Below, in pieces: positions 8,628 through 15,641 of a stretch of 20,322 bases of DNA. The notes beneath the pieces were generated by a model. That model did not search any database. It saw nothing but the letters and a program-made list of their open reading frames with translations, and had not been told where the DNA came from. Source of the stretch: Desulfobacterales bacterium (lineage in GTDB: Bacteria > Desulfobacterota > Desulfobacteria > Desulfobacterales > 4be13). Position numbers and translations under genes: made by a program. Within the stretch, counting starts at the first letter, position 1, and each line of letters begins with the position of its first letter. The stretch lies in NCBI GenBank assembly GCA_029940115.1, contig JAOZRQ010000024.1, positions 5,543-25,864 on the forward strand. Reading direction: 5' to 3'.

Positions 8628-9875
8628 TTGAAGATATTCCAGCAGATGGAATCTGAAGTCCGTTCCTACTCCCGCGCGTTTCCTGCGCTGTTTGCCCGTG
8701 CCAAGGGCGCGTCCCTCTATGACGCACAAGGCAGAGAGTACATCGACTTTCTCAGCGGGGCCGGCACGGTGAACTACGGACACAACAACGAGGCGATGAA
8801 GGCGGCCCTGATCGCGTATTTGCAGGCGGACGGGGTGGTTCACAGCTTGGACATGGCCACCGAGGCCAAGCGGAACTTTCTGGAGAAGTTTTCGGCCGTG
8901 ATCCTGAAGCCGCGTGGCTTGGACTACAAGATTCAGTTTTCCGGGCCCACCGGGGCCAACGCGGTCGAGGCGGCCCTGAAACTGGCTCGGAAGGCGAAGG
9001 GACGGGCGAATGTGATCGCCTTCACCAACGGCTTCCACGGCCTGTCATCCGGCGCGCTCTCCGTCACCAGCAACGCGTTCTATCGCCATGAGGCGTTCAC
9101 GAATCGCCTGAACGTCTCATTCATGCCCTACGATGGGTATTTGGGAGAGGCTGTCAACACGGCGGACTACCTGCGACGCTTCATTGAAGACACCGGCAGC
9201 GGCGTTGACCTGCCTGCGGCCATGATATTGGAGACGGTTCAGGCCGACGGCGGCATCAACGTCGCGACCGTGCCTTGGTTGCGACAGGTGGCCCATATCT
9301 GTCGAGAGTCCGACATCCTGCTGATTGTTGACGACATTCAGGCGGGCAACGGACGGACCGGGACATTCTTCAGCTTTGAACGTGCGGAGATTCAACCGGA
9401 CATCGTCGCCGTCTCCAAGTCCCTCAGCGGGATCGGCCTGCCGCTCTCCATCGTGTTGATGAGACCGGAGCTGGATCAATGGCTCCCGGGAGAGCACACC
9501 GGCACCTTCCGGGGCAACAATCTCGCATTGGTGACGGCAGCCCAAGCCCTTTCCCATTGGGAGACGGACGAGTTTTCCAAGGCGATCCGCTCAAAGGGAG
9601 AGCTTCTTGGGAAAAGATTGTCGGAGATTCAGGCCCGTCATCCCGAGATCGACGCCGAGGTGAGGGGCATCGGCCTGATTTGGGGCTTGGAGATCCCGAA
9701 CCCGGAGTTGAGCGGCGCGATCTCCCGAGAGGCGTTTGATCGGGGAGTGATCTTGGAACGGTGTGGGGCCCAGGAGAATGTGCTGAAGTTCCTCCCGCCT
9801 CTGATCATTTCGGATGAACTGCTGGAAGACGGGTTGGAGAGGGTTGAGCAGAGCATTCAGGCGGTGGTGCGATAA
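8628..9875 (+). CDS. ectB-like: L-2,4-diaminobutyrate:2-oxoglutarate aminotransferase (EctB type)
   Basis: A PLP class III aminotransferase that interconverts L-aspartate 4-semialdehyde and L-2,4-diaminobutyrate with glutamate as amino donor. I start it at TTG 8628 after AGAGGAGG, because the protein then opens LKIFQQMESEVRSYSR, matching the EctB opening; length 415 residues is typical. Family features include FLSGAGTVNYGHNN, GVVHSLDMAT, FSGPTGANAVEAALKLAR, IVDDIQAGNGRTG, the PLP lysine in AVSKSLSG (Lys264), and HTGTFRGNN. The upstream extension (from 8511) overlaps the radical SAM gene and is not conserved in character. No ectA or ectC lies beside it, so ectoine synthesis is not indicated. 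In siderophore and lipopeptide clusters such enzymes supply Dab to an NRPS, which fits the acidic pocket of the first A domain here. The TTG start and the preceding hairpin may lower expression. Confidence 0.92.
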   Translation: MKIFQQMESEVRSYSRAFPALFARAKGASLYDAQGREYIDFLSGAGTVNYGHNNEAMKAALIAYLQADGVVHSLDMATEAKRNFLEKFSAVILKPRGLDYKIQFSGPTGANAVEAALKLARKAKGRANVIAFTNGFHGLSSGALSVTSNAFYRHEAFTNRLNVSFMPYDGYLGEAVNTADYLRRFIEDTGSGVDLPAAMILETVQADGGINVATVPWLRQVAHICRESDILLIVDDIQAGNGRTGTFFSFERAEIQPDIVAVSKSLSGIGLPLSIVLMRPELDQWLPGEHTGTFRGNNLALVTAAQALSHWETDEFSKAIRSKGELLGKRLSEIQARHPEIDAEVRGIGLIWGLEIPNPELSGAISREAFDRGVILERCGAQENVLKFLPPLIISDELLEDGLERVEQSIQAVVR

Positions 9876-9908
9876 TATTGATCTTAATCTTAATATTGAT
9901 CTTAATCT
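9873..9908 (+). repeat. 18-bp tandem duplication overlapping the aminotransferase stop
   Basis: The unit taatattgatcttaatct occurs twice in perfect tandem (9873-9890, 9891-9908). The TAA stop of the aminotransferase is the first three bases. It is AT-rich against its surroundings and marks the junction to the decayed polyketide synthase fragment. Confidence 0.8.
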
Positions 9909-9924
9909 AGGCCGTCTAAATCAG

Positions 9925-10096
9925 CCAATTCCCCTTGCCCGCGTTCCGGCCCTCCCATTTCGGCCGGAACACCTCGACGATTCAGGAGCAGAAATTCACC
10001 ACGCCGCTCACCGGGGAGGAGTTCTTCCTCTCGGATCATATAAAGGGTAATGCCGCTGTCATGGAGGATATCTTGTCATCAATCGAATCCAAGTGA
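9925..10096 (+). pseudogene. Remnant of a polyketide synthase (linker and start of dehydratase domain)
   Basis: Two plus-strand frames together look like the end of a KS/AT linker and the start of a PKS dehydratase. From 9925 one frame gives PLARVPALPFRPEHLD, like the linker motif LPTYPFQRERYW. A frame one base over, running to the TGA at 10094-10096, gives NTSTIQEQKFTTPLTGEEFF followed by LSDHIKG, like the dehydratase opening (N-T-S, E-Q-x-F, TGEEFFLxDH) with the catalytic-type His in FLSDH. It then breaks off without the LPG motif. So it is frameshifted and truncated at both ends. It cannot function, but indicates that a PKS gene once lay here in the cluster. Confidence 0.6.
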
Positions 10097-10105
10097 CTCC
10101 CTCGC

Positions 10106-10237
10106 TGTCATTCCCGCGAAAGCGGGAATCCATTGCTCCCGCTGTCATTTCCGAAAAAGCGGGAATCCACCACTGTCATTCTCGCGAAAGCGGGAATCCA
10201 CAGCGCCCGCTGTCATTCCCGCGAAAGCGGGAATCCA
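10106..10237. repeat. Four REP-like palindromic units
   Basis: Four related 27-base units start at 10106, 10143, 10174 and 10211. The consensus is tgtcattcccgcgaaag followed by cgggaatcca, an imperfect palindrome (attcccgc / gcgggaat). Copy 2 is diverged (ttccgaaaaagc). Spacing is 37, 31 and 37 bases. This dispersed repeat type is common in many proteobacterial genomes. The stretch 10238-10370 after it shows no gene. Confidence 0.85.
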
Positions 10238-10370
10238 TCTGGGACTGGACACATATGATGTGAGGACACCTGAACGTCATCAAATCCGAATTCAGTTTTT
10301 GGCCGTTCTGGCAAACAGGGTGAGGGAAGGATGGGGTTCTACCCCACCCTACGACTGACGCGGGATTCTC

Positions 10371-10391
10371 TTTTTTTGTCCTGTACACAGG
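10371..10391. mobile_element. Solo end of the TGTACAGGACAAAAA MITE family
   Basis: The sequence tttttttgtcctgtacacag plus one g matches the right end of the element at 6706-6819, and the bases just inside (gcgggattct) are also similar. No left partner was found nearby. The AT-rich island begins at the next base, so this element end marks the junction and may have been cut by the island's arrival. Confidence 0.55.
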
Positions 10392-10400
10392 TTAAATATT

Positions 10401-10892
10401 TCAAACAAAAATAATTCTTGCCTGTAAGTCAATTCGGACACGATATGTTCTAAAAAAACGAAGATTGAGTTCATTATCAATTTCTTGAAAATGAGGATGT
10501 TTTTTGTTGCAAGCAAATGCCTTTTTATATCTATAAACACTAATGTCATGGTTCTCAATGAAAAATCGAACTGTTGACTCAAGCTGATTTATTGCGCTTT
10601 GTATCCAGTTTTTTGCTTGAACTTTTAACTCAACAAAAAATATGTGTTCATTGGAATAAGAAATCAACATTCCGTCACAACGCCCTCTATCAGATTCTTC
10701 GTCGTCATTTAAAACACATTTGTCAATGGCAGTAAAAGTCAAACTTTTGTTATTGTCATTTTGTACCGTAGCAATCCATTTTGTGCGATCATTGATATTT
10801 GCATATGCCCTTGTTCCATTTTGATCATCACATAAACCAAATTCGGATTCATTTATTGCCGGTTCTTGGCAAACGGGGTCGAAAAAATTCAT
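10401..10892 (-). CDS. Small putative PD-(D/E)XK nuclease, partner of the AAA ATPase
   Basis: 163 residues, not matched to a named family. The centre reads RCDGMLI (Asp73), then IFFVELK (Glu88, Lys90), with QSAINQLE after it. The order D-x14-E-x-K after a beta-strand-like stretch, followed by a helix with a Gln, is the usual core of PD-(D/E)XK nucleases. Its ATG (10892-10890) overlaps the TGA of the ATPase gene as ATGA, so the two are probably translationally coupled. It has no signal peptide or membrane segment. By analogy with ATPase-plus-nuclease defence pairs it could be the effector cleaving nucleic acid under ATPase control; that is inference. The gene is AT-rich, unlike the NRPS region, and ends 10 bases from the MITE end. 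Confidence 0.75.
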   Translation of the reverse strand: MNFFDPVCQEPAINESEFGLCDDQNGTRAYANINDRTKWIATVQNDNNKSLTFTAIDKCVLNDDEESDRGRCDGMLISYSNEHIFFVELKVQAKNWIQSAINQLESTVRFFIENHDISVYRYKKAFACNKKHPHFQEIDNELNLRFFRTYRVRIDLQARIIFV

Positions 10893-12142
10893 ATTTGCAA
10901 TTCCTCTTCAATCTCTAATAATGAATCAAACAACTGATTGCATTCTCTTAAATAATGATTAAGATAATTTTTGTCAGAAGGGATGCCTTGATAAGAGGTT
11001 AATTTTTCTATACTTCCATCTATTTCGTCAAATTGATGCATAACAGTTGATTCAGAAAATATTAAAGATTTCTCGGAAATAATTTTATTCAACTTGGGTA
11101 TCAACTTTTCTGCCTTTGGGGATGAATCAATTTTGTTTTTCAAATATCCACCTTGAATGGCTATGCTAAGATAGTTTATAATAAAAGGACTGTGTGTGGT
11201 TATTATCAACTGATTATTTGAGTTGATATTGTTGAATTCCAATAAACTTTGAAGTATTGTCCATTGCGAGGAAGGAAAAAGGTTTTGCTCAGGTTCTTCT
11301 ATTATGTTTACAAAAGCAGTTTTGTTGAATTTAGATGAAAGAACAGAAAGCGCAACTCTTTTTTGTTCATCAGTCAGACTGTTGTTGCTCCAAATGTCTT
11401 CCACACCTTTTTTAAATCTTTTCAACTCATCACTGGACATAGATTCTGTATTTTGTTCACTCTGGTTCTTTACAGAATTTGCCAAATATTCTGAAACTAT
11501 ATATAAAGGTACTACCGACTGAAAGCCACTAGATGCCTCATTTAATTTTACTTTGTAATCCTGACCTTTCAGATTGAGTATATCATTCAATTTATCGTAT
11601 TCAATATATGTGTTGTTGATTGGAAGTCTCACCAATTCTCTCATGTTGTTCTTTGCATTTTCGAACTCTGTAAGAAATTCTTTGAGAGAATCTGAAGACA
11701 ATTTCAATTCTTTTGGTGTTTTCACATAAGAAATGAAATTTCTTTCTGCAGGCACATACATAATTTGCGGAAGATGATAAGTATCATATGATCTTTCGTT
11801 CAAAATTAATGAACCATCTTGATAGTTGATTGAATATGCGTCTCCATGATACTCAATAATTGTATTATCAACTCCTTTCGTTTTCAAGTAATTTTCTAAA
11901 CGATGATAATTCAGATAGCTGTTTTTTAATCGGTTTTTTTGTTCAAACCATTTCTTTTTGTAATCTCCTCTTACCAATGCTTTTTCAATCCACATAAACG
12001 TAGAAATCAATTTGGCGATAGTGCTTTTGCCAGATCCCTGATTCCCTATAAATACAGTAACTTTTTTCAAGTCAATCCATCCATCATCATTTTGACAACC
12101 TTCTTTTATGGGGCCGAAATTCTTTATTTTAATTCTGTTCAT
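10889..12142 (-). CDS. AAA ATPase, SMC/OLD/PtuA-like
   Basis: 417-residue cytoplasmic ATPase. It opens MNRIKIKNFGPI, the usual first strand of SMC-like ATPases. Walker A is GNQGSGKST (33-41); an ABC-type signature appears as EASSGFQS (202-209); Walker B is FVNIIEEPE (277-285); the H-loop is TTHSPF (315-320). The middle (about 50-190) is charged and probably helical. ATPases of this type sense or hold nucleic acid and control a partner nuclease in systems such as Septu, PARIS and OLD-type pairs. The downstream partner here is a small putative PD-(D/E)XK protein rather than HNH or TOPRIM. ATG at 12142; ribosome binding site weak (AAAGG). The upstream gap on its 5' side is AT-rich for about 35 bases and then becomes GC-rich. 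Codon use is AT-biased, a sign of transfer. Confidence 0.9.
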   Translation of the reverse strand: MNRIKIKNFGPIKEGCQNDDGWIDLKKVTVFIGNQGSGKSTIAKLISTFMWIEKALVRGDYKKKWFEQKNRLKNSYLNYHRLENYLKTKGVDNTIIEYHGDAYSINYQDGSLILNERSYDTYHLPQIMYVPAERNFISYVKTPKELKLSSDSLKEFLTEFENAKNNMRELVRLPINNTYIEYDKLNDILNLKGQDYKVKLNEASSGFQSVVPLYIVSEYLANSVKNQSEQNTESMSSDELKRFKKGVEDIWSNNSLTDEQKRVALSVLSSKFNKTAFVNIIEEPEQNLFPSSQWTILQSLLEFNNINSNNQLIITTHSPFIINYLSIAIQGGYLKNKIDSSPKAEKLIPKLNKIISEKSLIFSESTVMHQFDEIDGSIEKLTSYQGIPSDKNYLNHYLRECNQLFDSLLEIEEELQI

Positions 12143-12204
12143 TTTATAAAAACCTTTATGAATAAATAAGTTGTAAAATTAGAGAGAAGCCGTAGTCACG
12201 CGGG

Positions 12205-12222
12205 CGGGATTTGAAAATCCCG
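12205..12222. repeat. Short hairpin in GC-rich spacer
   Basis: The arms cgggatt and aatcccg pair perfectly around tgaa. It lies just downstream of the orphan minus-strand coding remnant. There is no T-run on either side, so it is a small repeat rather than a clear terminator. Confidence 0.45.
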
Positions 12223-12240
12223 GCCCCGACCGCCCCGAGG

Positions 12241-12477
12241 TCAGACCAGCAGGGCATCCTCCAGCGTGTGACCCTCGGGAACGATGCCCGGAAACCGCCC
12301 TTTGAGAATCCGCCTGACATCGACGAACTTCGGACAGAGCCTGACCAGCTTGTTGAGGGTCACGCTCCCGAATCTCCGGAGTTTTTTCAGGTTCCGCCTC
12401 ATCATGGTGACGACGAGGTGGGTGATGATCTTGATGCCGACGCAGGCGTGGGCCCCGTTCCCGCATGTGCATCTCCC
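12241..12477 (-). pseudogene. Orphan 3' end of a GC-rich gene, unidentified
   Basis: A frame on the minus strand is open from 12477 to a TGA at 12243-12241 with no likely start. Its third codon positions are strongly G or C, as in the flanking genome and unlike the AT-rich genes on each side, so it looks like true coding sequence cut off at its 5' end. It reads CTCGNGAHACVGIKIITHLV, then TMMRRNLKKLRRFGSV and LNKLVRLCPKFVDVRRIL, ending TLEDALLV. The HLVVTMMRRNLKKL stretch recalls the last helices of some DDE transposases, but I cannot name the family. An in-frame TGA sits immediately upstream. Confidence 0.4.
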
Positions 12478-12555
12478 TCACCTTGAATATTCGCCTGAGG
12501 AGCTAGCTTCCGGAAGTCCTCGATGGTGGAGGGAGAGCGCATGAGGCGACTTCGT

Positions 12556-12639
12556 GTCGTGCGCAATGAGTTAAGCGGCAAACAAAGTACGAAGCGAAAC
12601 GGAGTACTTTATTTGTCTGCCTTAAGCGTTTGGTTAGGC
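12556..12639 (-). other. attC-like site at the 3' end of the HEPN/ParA operon
   Basis: On the minus strand it begins GCCTAAC (RYYYAAC, 12639-12633). Imperfect palindromic arms follow: taagcggcaaacaaagtac on the plus strand pairs with gtactttatttgtctgcctta. Near its end it has GCTTAACTCA, a motif I recall from aadA-type attC sites. As in gene cassettes, the stop codon of the upstream gene lies within the site. The expected closing box GTTRRRY is degenerate (GCACGAC at 12562-12556), so it may be a decayed or non-integron palindrome. No integrase gene is in the window. Confidence 0.4.
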
Positions 12640-13154
12640 ATCTTATCTTCTTTTCTATTTAGAATAATCGAACTCCAGCCATCTAAAGTTCTATCTTCAG
12701 GCTTTTCATCAAGCAACTTTTTTACCGAAGAAATATCACTGGATGATAGCTCCATCATTACTTTTACAAATTGATTTATTGCAGATTTTCTTGATCTTGC
12801 TGAGATAGGTTTTAATGCATTATCTTCACAAAATAATCTTATTTGTTTTAGAGTAGGCAAATATTTATTTTCTTCAAGTTTGTCATATATACTTAACAAT
12901 AAATTTGTACGTTCAGGGTCATCCTTGTTTAATTCAATTATAGAAGATCTCAATGTCTTATTTTTTGAAAGCTTTTTTTGAGTTTTTTTTATTAATTCAG
13001 AATGATGATGTACTTCAAATAAAATATTTGAAATAGTTTCTGCAAGTTCTTTATCAGAAAATAATAATGCAAGTGATTTAAAAGATTCAGGTCCATGTTT
13101 CTGCAATAACTTTGCCAAATCTTTTAGCAATTCATATTCTTTATTGTAATTCAT
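12609..13154 (-). CDS. Small helical protein of unknown function, third gene of HEPN/ParA operon
   Basis: 181 residues; family not recognised. It is charged and almost wholly helical by eye: LLKDLAKLLQKHGPESFKSL, then a Lys/Leu-rich middle and SARSRKSAINQFVKVMMEL. There is no signal peptide or membrane segment. Its ATG (13154-13152) overlaps the ParA stop as ATGA, and GGAAGGA precedes it, so its translation is probably tied to ParA. Its place after a ParA-type ATPase recalls the small adaptor or ParB-like partners of such ATPases, but no helix-turn-helix or ParB motif can be shown. The last residues (MPNQTLKADK) are encoded inside the attC-like site, as is typical of cassette genes. An antitoxin or adaptor role is speculative. 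Confidence 0.75.
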   Translation of the reverse strand: MNYNKEYELLKDLAKLLQKHGPESFKSLALLFSDKELAETISNILFEVHHHSELIKKTQKKLSKNKTLRSSIIELNKDDPERTNLLLSIYDKLEENKYLPTLKQIRLFCEDNALKPISARSRKSAINQFVKVMMELSSSDISSVKKLLDEKPEDRTLDGWSSIILNRKEDKMPNQTLKADK

Positions 13155-13993
13155 ATTCCAATCCTTCCAGCAAATTCTTCAGCAAAAAGAGCAAATTTAA
13201 GAGCTTGTTCCGTACGAGCATAAGAAGTTCTAAAAATAGGTTGTCCTTCTCTAGCTCCTTTAGGATAAGACCTTGAATAGGGTATTTCATTTCTAAAATA
13301 ATACCAACCATTATTCTTTGATAAAGTTATAACTTCATTTTTTGATTTCATTTCCTCTGGTGAGTAGTAGGTTACAGCATTAAAAACAATACCGCATAAG
13401 TTTATATTGTGTTCTTCATATTGCTCATGAAAATCTCTCATAGAGTTCACTAACAAAGGAAGGCCAATTGTCGATAAATATTCAGGTTTTACTGGAACTA
13501 AAATGAAATCACTAGCAAGATATGCGGCAGTGGTAAGAACAGACTCGGTTGGAGCACAATCAATTAAGATCAAATCATAGTTGTCTTTTATTTTTGTTAT
13601 GGTCTTTTGAAGTAAATATTCTTTTTGCCCTGGATTTCTCAAAGATAAAGACAACTCTAATCGAGAAGGTATGAGGTCTATTTTACCACCGTGACGCACT
13701 CTTGCAACACTTCTTACAGATTCAGCAGGAGTAATCTTTTGGGTTTTACCAGCGGGGGTTCTTGTATGTTGTTCAAATATTTCCCAAATTGTTGGCCTGT
13801 TATCATTAATAATATTCATATACTTATGAACACCAACTAAATATTGGCTCGCATTAAATTGTGGATCCAAATCAACAACCAACACCCTTTTACTCCAATT
13901 GCTATACGCCGCAAAGTGCCAAGCAAGGTTTACAGTCAATGTTGATTTGCCAACTCCACCTTTCATATTTATTAAAGATATAGTCTGTGTCAT
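13151..13993 (-). CDS. ParA/MinD-type ATPase
   Basis: 280 residues. It has the deviant Walker A KGGVGKST (11-18, with the signature first lysine), VLVVDLDPQFNAS (37-49) and LILIDCAPT (141-149), so it is a P-loop ATPase of the ParA family that would dimerise around ATP. The C-terminal part (NEIPYSRSYPKGAREGQPIF) is usual for ParA. It starts 4 bases after the stop of the HEPN gene and overlaps the start of the small helical gene, so it is the central gene of a compact operon. No parB gene or parS-like repeats lie nearby, so plasmid or chromosome segregation is not the obvious job. A regulatory or positioning role for the HEPN partner is possible. AT-rich codon use. Confidence 0.92.
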   Translation of the reverse strand: MTQTISLINMKGGVGKSTLTVNLAWHFAAYSNWSKRVLVVDLDPQFNASQYLVGVHKYMNIINDNRPTIWEIFEQHTRTPAGKTQKITPAESVRSVARVRHGGKIDLIPSRLELSLSLRNPGQKEYLLQKTITKIKDNYDLILIDCAPTESVLTTAAYLASDFILVPVKPEYLSTIGLPLLVNSMRDFHEQYEEHNINLCGIVFNAVTYYSPEEMKSKNEVITLSKNNGWYYFRNEIPYSRSYPKGAREGQPIFRTSYARTEQALKFALFAEEFAGRIGI

Positions 13994-13997
13994 ATCA

Positions 13998-15179
13998 TCA
14001 ATTTTCCTTATTTTGTCTGTGGTAATTGATTATTATCTTCTCTGCGATTTTTCTTATTAGATTTAAGTACTTTTCCAACTCTTCAGAAGAATTTTGAAAT
14101 TCAGTTCTAAAAGGAAAAGTTCTGTTTGAATGAGTACATTTGCAACGATAGTCATATATAATAGTTGAGAGCTTCTGCAAATCTTCCAATTCATGCTCTT
14201 TTTGTAGTTTGCCCAGCTCTTTTAAAATGAGAATGATGTCTTTATTAGATAAGTAATAGGACTCTTTTCTAATTCGTCCTTTAAAATATTTTTCCAAAAC
14301 GATTTTAGTCTTTTCTCTATCATTTTTAACTTTATGATATCTTTCAAATATATTAATAAGTTCCTCTATACTCTTATCATCATTAGTGTTAAACCAATTT
14401 GATTCCATTATCCTTCTTGAATCTTGTATTGTTTCACTTAGGAATACTTCATCAAAAATGCATTCAAGTACTTGATAAAATGCTAAGTACTGAAACTCAC
14501 TTGGAACCATTTGAATTGCTCTGTAATAATATTGAATCAAATCGGAATCATATCTTAATGGGATATTTTTTTTGTCAAGTGATTTTACATACTCAGACAA
14601 ATCCTTTGAAGAAATATCTTCATCCTTTTTTGCATCACTAATATCTAATAATTTTAGAAAAATATTTGTTTTATACGCAATTTCAAAAATAATACTTTTA
14701 GCGACTTCTGTCGCTTTTTCAAAATAGTGTTGATCATCAAACTTTATTTGCAATATCTTATTAAGATTATATATTTTTAATGTAATCAATTCCGTTTTCA
14801 AATAACCAAAATTCAAAGTTCCATCTATGAATTCAAAAAACTGATCAGAAATCATTCCTATTTCATATGTTATTATATCGTCCTCAATATCACTTTCGAT
14901 AATGAATTTACATCTTTCGAGACTATCTACAAAATCTGAATTAGATAAAGTGGTCAAAAATTCGATATGATTTTCATAATAGAAACAATAACCTTCGATA
15001 TATCTTAAATCAAGAAATCTCTCCACCTCATCAATGACGTCTCCTGTATTACGATTCTTGGTTGGGAACGATTTGTCAAAATGGAATTTTGGATGAGTAA
15101 TAATCACACAATCCTCACCAATTTCTGGAGATAGATCAGTATGTAACTTAAGTATTTCATTTTTCAATTCATCGCTCAT
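13998..15179 (-). CDS. Putative HEPN-domain ribonuclease, first gene of the operon
   Basis: 393 residues, no named family recognised. The C-terminal third looks like a HEPN domain: a helical region QYYYRAIQMVPSEFQYLAFY, then YDYRCKCTHSNR, where Arg345 and His350 form the Rx4-6H motif of HEPN ribonucleases and fall in the expected late helix. The N-terminal part (about 1-200), with several beta-strand-like stretches (CVIITHPKFHF, YCFYYENHIEF), could sense a ligand. ATG at 15179 follows AAGGAGAG, which itself lies in the remnant of a group II intron protein. It leads a three-gene operon with ParA and a small helical protein. HEPN proteins are common toxins or abortive-infection effectors; this role is inferred from one motif and the setting. 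Very AT-rich. Confidence 0.75.
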   Translation of the reverse strand: MSDELKNEILKLHTDLSPEIGEDCVIITHPKFHFDKSFPTKNRNTGDVIDEVERFLDLRYIEGYCFYYENHIEFLTTLSNSDFVDSLERCKFIIESDIEDDIITYEIGMISDQFFEFIDGTLNFGYLKTELITLKIYNLNKILQIKFDDQHYFEKATEVAKSIIFEIAYKTNIFLKLLDISDAKKDEDISSKDLSEYVKSLDKKNIPLRYDSDLIQYYYRAIQMVPSEFQYLAFYQVLECIFDEVFLSETIQDSRRIMESNWFNTNDDKSIEELINIFERYHKVKNDREKTKIVLEKYFKGRIRKESYYLSNKDIILILKELGKLQKEHELEDLQKLSTIIYDYRCKCTHSNRTFPFRTEFQNSSEELEKYLNLIRKIAEKIIINYHRQNKEN

Positions 15180-15184
15180 TATTT

Positions 15185-15435
15185 TTTTCTCTCCTTATTC
15201 CTTATTGTTTCTCCGCATATCGGACATATGCCCTTCTGACTGTCCCATACCTTTGTCTTTAGGGTGTCCGATTTCTCCATCGTCACGGGCATCCCACCTC
15301 ATGAAACATTCCCGGTCTCCCGCTTTGTAAGGGTTGGCTCGCCTCTTATCTTCACATGACGCCTGATCCTGACCTCGGCAGCTTTACAAGTCTGCCGTCT
15401 GTCTTTGTTGCAAACTCCAACAATCTGAGGATCAT
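15185..15435 (-). pseudogene. Decayed group II intron protein, C-terminus (maturase X / HNH endonuclease)
   Basis: On the minus strand three frames together spell a group II intron protein end. They give EFATKTDGRLVKL, then EVRIRRHVKIRGE (the family hallmark RRHVKIRGE), then after a one-base shift ANPY (family GEANPYDP), and after another shift KVWDSQKGICPICGETI, like the zinc-binding start of the HNH domain (RQxGxCPxCGE). At least three frameshifts make it non-functional. The reverse transcriptase part is absent. It runs straight into the start of the HEPN gene, whose ribosome binding site derives from it. I saw no intron RNA domain V. Confidence 0.7.
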
Positions 15436-15510
15436 CGTGTCACCTTCCAAAGACGGACACAAGGGGAAAAAACGGCATGTTGACTTTTTTCGCCATTAGC
15501 TGTCTGTGGC

Positions 15511-15641
15511 ACTGGTTCAGTTCAATGGGATTTTTCAGGAAAATCCATCGGATTTGGCTGAAAAAACGGCAGGTTGCCAGGTTTTTAGCGTGTCTCCCCA
15601 ACAGGCTGATTTTACACGATTTCCCATTGAACTGAACCAGT
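15511..15641. mobile_element. 131-bp MITE-like element with 20-bp perfect inverted repeats
   Basis: actggttcagttcaatggga (15511-15530) is the exact reverse complement of 15622-15641. The sequence ctgtctgtg occurs 2 bases outside the left end (15500-15508) and 3 bases outside the right end (15645-15653), possibly a target duplication. The inside is AT-rich without a coding frame. A related direct repeat (aaaaaacggca followed by gttg) occurs just outside the left end and again inside. Confidence 0.65.

Noticed and set aside
8628..9875. Ectoine biosynthesis operon
   Set aside because: Only the EctB-type gene is present. No ectA or ectC lies beside it, and the neighbours are NRPS and radical SAM genes.
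10106..10237. Possible CRISPR array (four repeated units)
   Set aside because: The spacers are only 4-10 bases, the repeats are imperfect palindromes of REP type, and no cas gene is present.
10050..10358. 102-codon plus-strand frame reading AVIPAKAGIH-type repeats
   Set aside because: This is translation of the REP-like palindromes, a common false gene. There is no ribosome binding site or domain.
12179..12481. 100-codon minus-strand frame rich in Arg, His and Pro
   Set aside because: It is an out-of-frame shadow. The frame ending at 12241 has the GC-rich third positions expected of the true coding frame.
13151..13993. Plasmid partition locus
   Set aside because: ParA is clear, but no ParB with a helix-turn-helix and no iterated parS-like sites or replication gene are visible.
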